This document shows positions 59,311 to 64,000 of a stretch of DNA of 64,000 nt, piece after piece (positions within the stretch are counted from its first letter, which is position 1; each line of letters begins with the position of its first letter). The notes under the pieces were generated by a model. That model searched no databases. It worked only from the letters and a program-made list of their open reading frames with translations, and was not told the DNA's origin. The stretch is from Lachnospiraceae bacterium (GTDB lineage: Bacteria; Bacillota; Clostridia; Lachnospirales; Lachnospiraceae). Where the stretch lies: assembly GCA_015258065.1 (NCBI GenBank), contig JABZIZ010000001.1:198913-262912 (forward strand), in the 5' to 3' direction. A program made the position numbers and the translations under genes.

Positions 59311-60827
59311 ATCTGATTGCTACATTTCCAACGCTAATCGACGTTGAGTTCAAAAAGTCCCGGCATAAGCACTCTCTTTTGCTTCTTGCGATCGCTGTGC
59401 TGTTTAATTATTTCTATCTTTTTCACGGAAATACTCCTGATCAGCAGGCATGGTACAATGTGCTCTATGCCATTCCACTGATTGATACACTGATTCTGTC
59501 TGTCCTGATGGCTGTCATTGCCAGCCAGTCGGTGGACATGGAACATAAAGGCGCCATGTGGAATCTCCTGCCGACGCTGGAAAGCAGAGCATCTATCTAT
59601 CTCGGCAAGCTCCTCTATGGATTCATCCACCTGACCTTGTTCTGCCTCTTGCAAATGGGAATGGTGATTTTGATGGGTGTCAGACTTGGATATGAGGGCA
59701 ATATTCCGTTCTCTCTGATCGGAATCACCTTTCTGGCAGAGCTGGTCAGCGGAATGATTGTCTATCAGGTACAATGCCTTTTGTCTCTCCTGTTTCCCAG
59801 CCAGTTTGCAGCGCTCTCGATCGGCTTCGGCGGTACTCTGACCGGTCTGTTCCTCGCCTATGTGAGTACAAAGGCCTGGACGCCCTGGTCCGTCCTCCTT
59901 TCCCTGAGTCCCATCGGTATGGATTATCAGAGTGCAACGCGAACCGTGACACTTTTTCTCCGTCGGATCACGCCGCTTGAAATTCTGACTGCGCTTATTT
60001 ACCTTCTCGGCATCTTCCTGCTGGGTCTGTATCTTTTTACCAAAACAGAACCCGGGGCGCTCAGCATAGGTGCAGGCAGGTACAAGGCATCCCGGTCGGT
60101 TCACAGTGCGCTACCGGTGGAACTGATCAAACTGAAGCGCAATCCTATATGGATTCCCTTTCTTCTGATTCCGCTGATTTCGGCTGTGATCGGGACCTTC
60201 AATTTCACGCAAAATCAGGGTGTTTTACAGAACACTTGGGCAGATCTCTGGACGCAGCAGTCCCTGTTTCTGGGAATGTTTTTCCTCGCGCCTCTGGTTG
60301 GAATTCTGTGCAGCCTGCTGTGGCGGATGGAGCATCAGGGCAGCAACTGGAACCTGATGCTGACCGTCACCACACCCGAAAAACTGGTCAAGGATAAGTG
60401 GATGACGGCTGTTCTTCTCTCATCCGTCTGCATTTTGTGGATCGCTTTCATTTATCTTTTTACCGGAAAAATCATCCTGCGACTTCCCGGAGAGGTGCCT
60501 GAACTGTTTTGGATTCGGATGCTAAGTGCCGCAGTCTGCCTCGCCGCCATCAGCGCTGTGCAGAGCATGTTGTCTATGATCTTCCGCTCCTTCGCCGTAC
60601 CAATCTCACTTGCTTTTGTAGGGAGCATTGCCGGTCTTTGGCTGACCGTCAAGGGTGCTTATTATGCCGTTCCGTATTCGATGCTGATTTATGGGATGGG
60701 GAGCAGCTCGATCACCGGAGAATTGAACGTTCCCGTTCTTCTTGCATCCTGCTGCTTCTATATTCTCGGAGCGCTTACATGCAGCATCCTCTTCCTAAAA
60801 AAGTCGGATGCACGCACGCATGTGTGA
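59307..60827 (+). CDS. ABC transporter permease, tandemly duplicated
   Basis: A 506-residue membrane protein composed of two homologous halves of about 250 residues with six helices each. The first begins VEFKKSRHKHSLLLLAIAV and has MEHKGAMWNLLPTLE. The second begins VELIKLKRNPIWIPFLLIP and has MEHQGSNWNLMLTV. In many lantibiotic-immunity systems these are two separate permeases (LanE and LanG); here they are fused. With the upstream ATPase it would form an exporter or a membrane-clearing pump for peptides. Confidence 0.88.
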   Translation: MNLIATFPTLIDVEFKKSRHKHSLLLLAIAVLFNYFYLFHGNTPDQQAWYNVLYAIPLIDTLILSVLMAVIASQSVDMEHKGAMWNLLPTLESRASIYLGKLLYGFIHLTLFCLLQMGMVILMGVRLGYEGNIPFSLIGITFLAELVSGMIVYQVQCLLSLLFPSQFAALSIGFGGTLTGLFLAYVSTKAWTPWSVLLSLSPIGMDYQSATRTVTLFLRRITPLEILTALIYLLGIFLLGLYLFTKTEPGALSIGAGRYKASRSVHSALPVELIKLKRNPIWIPFLLIPLISAVIGTFNFTQNQGVLQNTWADLWTQQSLFLGMFFLAPLVGILCSLLWRMEHQGSNWNLMLTVTTPEKLVKDKWMTAVLLSSVCILWIAFIYLFTGKIILRLPGEVPELFWIRMLSAAVCLAAISAVQSMLSMIFRSFAVPISLAFVGSIAGLWLTVKGAYYAVPYSMLIYGMGSSSITGELNVPVLLASCCFYILGALTCSILFLKKSDARTHV

Positions 60828-60872
60828 CGGCAATTCTCTCCTGACCAAGCCGCGGAACCATACCCCGAAACA

Positions 60873-60926
60873 AAAAGAGCAAGCTTTTACCGAACATTGC
60901 GTTTGGTAGAGCCTGCTCTTCTTTTT
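60873..60926. terminator. Bidirectional intrinsic terminator
   Basis: A long imperfect hairpin (outer arms AAGAGCA at about 60874 and TGCTCTT near 60920, inner arms TACCGAAC/GTTTGGTA) is followed by CTTTTTT on the plus strand and flanked by an A run that gives T's on the minus strand. It lies between the convergent permease and GNAT genes. Confidence 0.75.
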
Positions 60927-61025
60927 TGCGTGTGCAACAAAGAAATTTAATCCGAATGGGTCCGGTTCTCTGTTATGATTTGTCTCGATTGGGTTTCCGA
61001 TCAAATCGTTCTCGCGAAAGTGTTA

Positions 61026-61967
61026 TCAAAGAGACATTACATATATCTGGCACGGATTCCGTTCATCCCATAAAGTCGAAAACACTTCAAACTCCTTGAA
61101 TCCGAGCGACCGGTAAAACCGGTTCGTGGCATCATACGCAGCATAACGTCCCATTTGTACTGTCTTAACTTGCATAAACGAATATCCGTGATTTCCGGCC
61201 GCTTTCCTTGCCTGCTCGAACAGTTTTCTCCCCACGCCTTTTCTGTGATAGTCTTTTAATACGCCCATCACGGAGAGTTCTACGGTTTCTTTTCCTGTCT
61301 CTCTCAGACAAAGAAAACCGATCGGTTTTTCCGCAGCTAAGGCCGTAAAAAACGGCTGAGATGCGCTTTCTTTTATGTATTGCTCTCTTGCTTCCGGAAT
61401 ACCGAACCACTCGGGAAGCGCTTCCAGTACCGTTCGGGAAATCCTCTGCTTCTCTGCCGCTTCCTCCACGCTGACAATTCGTATGTCGGAAGCATCTGTT
61501 TTACCATTGTCAGCCACAAGGCGATACACAAAATTCAAGCAATCCGGAACGGTATCATCTATGTATCCGGAATCAACGAATCCGGCTTTCTCATAGACAT
61601 GGATTGCCTGCGCATCTTCTCTTTTTACGCAAACCTCAACACAGTCATACTTCTGTTCCGCTTTAAGCGCGGCAAGAATTAGTTCTAATGCCCTAAGCCC
61701 ATATCCTTTTCTCTGAAAATTCTTGTCGATCATAAACTGCTGCAATTCATAGCAAGCCGGTTCATCATCCATATCCCGTACCATAGCCAAGCCCACAGGA
61801 GTTCCGTCCGAAACAATGCCAATGACTTTTGCGCGAGAATTACGATAAACATACCCCCTTGCTATGATACCAATATTACTTGCAAGAAATGTTTTTTGAC
61901 TTTCATCAACGGATAGTCCGGCGAAATCCATCCAGTTCTCTTCGCACAATTCAATTAAGCCGACCAT
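61026..61967 (-). CDS. Double-GNAT acetyltransferase
   Basis: A 313-residue protein from the ATG at 61967, behind GGAG. The first GNAT domain (about 1-150) has FMIDKNFQRKGYGLRALEL and AIHVYEKAGF; the second (about 165-310) has VLKDYHRKGVGRKLFEQA and TNRFYRSLGF. Both acetyl-CoA loops look intact, so both halves may be active, unlike many double-GNAT enzymes with one decayed copy. Substrate unknown; the N-terminal half resembles spermine/spermidine acetyltransferase-like proteins. Confidence 0.85.
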   Translation of the reverse strand: MVGLIELCEENWMDFAGLSVDESQKTFLASNIGIIARGYVYRNSRAKVIGIVSDGTPVGLAMVRDMDDEPACYELQQFMIDKNFQRKGYGLRALELILAALKAEQKYDCVEVCVKREDAQAIHVYEKAGFVDSGYIDDTVPDCLNFVYRLVADNGKTDASDIRIVSVEEAAEKQRISRTVLEALPEWFGIPEAREQYIKESASQPFFTALAAEKPIGFLCLRETGKETVELSVMGVLKDYHRKGVGRKLFEQARKAAGNHGYSFMQVKTVQMGRYAAYDATNRFYRSLGFKEFEVFSTLWDERNPCQIYVMSL

Positions 61968-62035
61968 TTTTATTCTCCGCACACATCTCTTCCCCATACT
62001 TCAGATAGAAGAATCGATCCATAGAATTCTTCACA

Positions 62036-63772
62036 CTAATTAGCAATCTTCCAAATAGTTGCTTTATTTTTCATGCTTATCAAGGTTTTATACAAACCTC
62101 CCTGCTTCATCAGTTCTTCATGATTTCCTCGTTGTTCTATTTTTCCGTTATTTAAAACCAAGATCTGATCGGCGTTTCGTATGGTAGAAAGCCTATGAGC
62201 AATCATAATAATGGTCTTGTTCTTTGTCAGTTCTTCAATGGCAGCCTTTAGCTTATCTTCATTTTCCGGATCAATATTTGCTGTGGCTTCGTCAAAAATG
62301 ACAATCGGGGCATCTTTTAACATGGCTCTGGCAATGGAAATTCTCTGTTTTTGTCCTCCGGAAAGAGTGGCTCCGCCTTCTCCAATCAACGTATCGTAAC
62401 CATTTGGCAAGGCTTCTATAAAATCATGACACATCGCCTTTTTAGCAGCTTCTATGACCTCTTCTCTTGTGGCACTTGGCGCACCGAACTTGATATTATT
62501 TTCAATCGTATCCTCAAAGAGATATACATTCTGGAATACCATAGCGATATGACTCATCAGATTGGGCAGGGTATACTCTTTAATGTTTTTGCCGCCCATT
62601 AAGATTTCTCCTGCGTTTACATCCCAAAATCTTGCAATCAGATTGCAAAAGGTCGTCTTTCCGCTTCCGGACGGACCGACAATGGCGGTCATGGTGTTCT
62701 TCTTCATCTCACAGGAAATATGATCTAAAATTGTCTTTTCATCATAAGCGAAAGAAACATCTTTAAATTCAATATCCGGGTGACGGATTGGGCTTGTTTC
62801 AGCTCCTTCTTTTATTTCAGGAATCTTTTCCAAATATTTCAAGCTGTCGATGGAGTTCTCTGCAATTCTCAGTATCGCCATAGAGCTTCCTGCTGCTTTA
62901 ATTCCTTCAAAAATAATAAAGCCGGCAATCATAGACATAATCGCATCTGCCAAAAGCATATCTCCTTCAATGTAATACTTGGCAGATAAAATAATAATAG
63001 CGGCAATACTGATTCCAAGAACAATTCGCTGTAAAGCGATATATGGCGTCATGGTTTTTTCCAGTTTCATTGTAATATTGCAGTTTTCTTCAAACGCATT
63101 ACTCAGTTCTTTATTATTCTTGCCGCCTAAATTGTATGATTTAATCACCTGCATTCCTTGTACGGTTTCCAGTACCTGTTTTGTCAAATGGGTTTGAGCA
63201 ATACCGATTTCGCTTGCATTTTCTCTTGACTTTTTCTCCATAAAATAAGTGACAATAAAAAATGCAAGGATACCCAAAAATGCGGTAATTCCTACCATTA
63301 TGTGCAAATAAAATAAGGCTAAGGCAAAGGCGAAAGTATTGAGTAATCCACCTAAAACAAGCACAAGTAACATTGGTACCTGCATTTCAATCTGGCTGAG
63401 AGTGGTGGTACTCATTGTTGTAATCTTTCCTAAACTGAATTCACTGAAAAATCCCATCGGTACTTTTTTCAGCTTGTTTCCGATACGGATTCTTTTATCC
63501 GCCGCCATAAAATAGCCGGCATGCGTTTGCTCCAGCTGAGATATATATTGCGTGATAATCTTTCCGACTAAGCTGACAAGAAGAATCCCCAAGACAATGG
63601 CTATATCCTTCACGGAAAGAGTTTCGTCAAATATTTTAACGAGAACATAATACACACCGCCCATTTGCATTGCGTTAAACGCCGCACAAAGGAAGCCGAC
63701 AATAATGGACTTTCGTATATTTGATTGTTCCTTTTCCGCAAAGTTCCATATTTTCTTAAATACTGTAATCAT
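62036..63772 (-). CDS. ABC exporter subunit (fused membrane and ATP-binding domains)
   Basis: A 578-residue type IV ABC half-transporter. Six membrane helices occupy about 1-310, and the nucleotide-binding domain has Walker A GPSGSGKTT, Q-loop VFQNVYLFEDTI, the signature TLSGGQKQRISIARA, Walker B IVIFDEATANIDPE and the switch His in MIAHRLST. All ATPase motifs are intact. Its start overlaps the end of the upstream ABC gene by 17 bases, so the two probably form a heterodimer. Substrate unknown; siderophore, peptide or drug are typical. Confidence 0.93.
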   Translation of the reverse strand: MITVFKKIWNFAEKEQSNIRKSIIVGFLCAAFNAMQMGGVYYVLVKIFDETLSVKDIAIVLGILLVSLVGKIITQYISQLEQTHAGYFMAADKRIRIGNKLKKVPMGFFSEFSLGKITTMSTTTLSQIEMQVPMLLVLVLGGLLNTFAFALALFYLHIMVGITAFLGILAFFIVTYFMEKKSRENASEIGIAQTHLTKQVLETVQGMQVIKSYNLGGKNNKELSNAFEENCNITMKLEKTMTPYIALQRIVLGISIAAIIILSAKYYIEGDMLLADAIMSMIAGFIIFEGIKAAGSSMAILRIAENSIDSLKYLEKIPEIKEGAETSPIRHPDIEFKDVSFAYDEKTILDHISCEMKKNTMTAIVGPSGSGKTTFCNLIARFWDVNAGEILMGGKNIKEYTLPNLMSHIAMVFQNVYLFEDTIENNIKFGAPSATREEVIEAAKKAMCHDFIEALPNGYDTLIGEGGATLSGGQKQRISIARAMLKDAPIVIFDEATANIDPENEDKLKAAIEELTKNKTIIMIAHRLSTIRNADQILVLNNGKIEQRGNHEELMKQGGLYKTLISMKNKATIWKIAN

Positions 63773-64000
63773 AACGCTCCTCCTTTACCGCAGCTTTCCA
63801 TAAAGAGGAATAGACTTTTGACGTTTCTAAAAGCTCCTCATGCTTTCCACAGCTTTCAATCTTCCCGTTTTCGACCACAAATATTTTATCTGCATTGACA
63901 ATGGTTCTAAGCCTATGTGCAATTAAAATCAATGTTTTTCCTTTCACCAAATTACTGATGGCTTCCTGCACAATGCTTTCGTTTTCGGTATCCATATAGG
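63756..64000 (-). CDS. ABC exporter subunit, C-terminal end (5' truncated by window edge)
   Basis: The frame is open to the window end. The visible 81 residues are the tail of an ABC ATPase: SYMDTENES-like text after Walker B is cut at the edge, then GKTLILIAHRLRTIVNADKIFVV with the switch His, and GKHEELLETSKVYSSLW. The stop lies inside the 5' end of the next gene (17-base overlap), typical of paired half-transporters. Start and membrane domain are outside the window. Confidence 0.9.
   Translation of the reverse strand, partial: YMDTENESIVQEAISNLVKGKTLILIAHRLRTIVNADKIFVVENGKIESCGKHEELLETSKVYSSLWKAAVKEERYDYSI

Noticed and set aside
59334..60104. Minus-strand frame of 256 codons
   Set aside because: It is antisense to the duplicated permease and has no recognisable motif or start signal.
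1..64000. tRNA, rRNA or riboswitch genes
   Set aside because: I looked for conserved tRNA arms, rRNA stretches and common riboswitch cores in the intergenic regions and found none I can support by eye. A covariance-model search would settle this.

Overview
The window looks like the chromosome of an anaerobic Clostridia-type Firmicute, most likely Lachnospiraceae-like. Supporting signs are strong AGGAGG-type ribosome sites, a Gram-positive lipoprotein, a sugar-fermenting gene content, BrnQ, WYL and TfoX-type proteins, sigma-A, sigma-D-like and sigma-54 promoters, and many short toxin-antitoxin and transposon scars. I see no rRNA, tRNA, CRISPR array, complete insertion sequence or prophage. The taxonomic statement is inference from gene families.

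Layout. 1-1532: end of a pyridoxal/pyridoxamine-type kinase, then a rhodanese-TtcA fusion. 1588-12577: a pentose block with araD, a chemoreceptor, ulaE, an L-xylulokinase and a CUT2 sugar ABC transporter in the order ATPase-permease-permease-binding protein. Together they could import a sugar and convert L-xylulose to D-xylulose-5-P. A low-molecular-weight phosphatase gene lies upstream of the transporter. 12600-18040: a scarred accessory region. It holds an IS256 transposase stub fused to a macro-domain stub, a WYL regulator with operator followed by GyrI-like and TfoX-like genes, a DUF4143 ATPase, a recombinase tail, an XRE stub and a broken RelB/RelE-type pair.

18029-27490: one apparently self-contained sigma-54 circuit. 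It contains rpoN, a PAS/AAA+ enhancer-binding protein, paired palindromic upstream sites and a consensus -24/-12 promoter. This drives a six-gene operon: AtuA, AtuA C-terminal-like protein, class II HMG-CoA reductase, a small membrane protein, a TctA-type permease and an AEC carrier. The enzymes suggest catabolism of mevalonate or a related branched isoprenoid acid.

28072-37873: an FGGY kinase, iron alcohol dehydrogenase, a racemase-family protein, BrnQ and an unknown protein on the minus strand, then a compact L-rhamnose operon (rhaB-rhaA-rhaD) on the plus strand. 37995-47643: phosphoglucomutase, a formate/nitrite-type channel coupled to a ThrE-type exporter, and two more chemoreceptors with sigma-D-like -10 boxes. 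47812-52002: a Fic protein, then a tight three-gene operon of unknown function: zinc-ribbon kinase-like protein, vWA protein and a divergent adenylosuccinate-synthetase-like protein. 52160-56466: flavodoxin, a frameshifted zincin, a methyltransferase, a HigB/HigA hybrid gene, an acetyltransferase and a flavin-reductase stub. 56440-64000: a two-component system divergent from a peptide-resistance-like ABC transporter with a duplicated permease, a double-GNAT protein and a paired ABC exporter running off the end.

The two strongest candidates for undescribed biology are the sigma-54/AtuA/HMG-CoA-reductase operon and the kinase-like/vWA/PurA-like triad.
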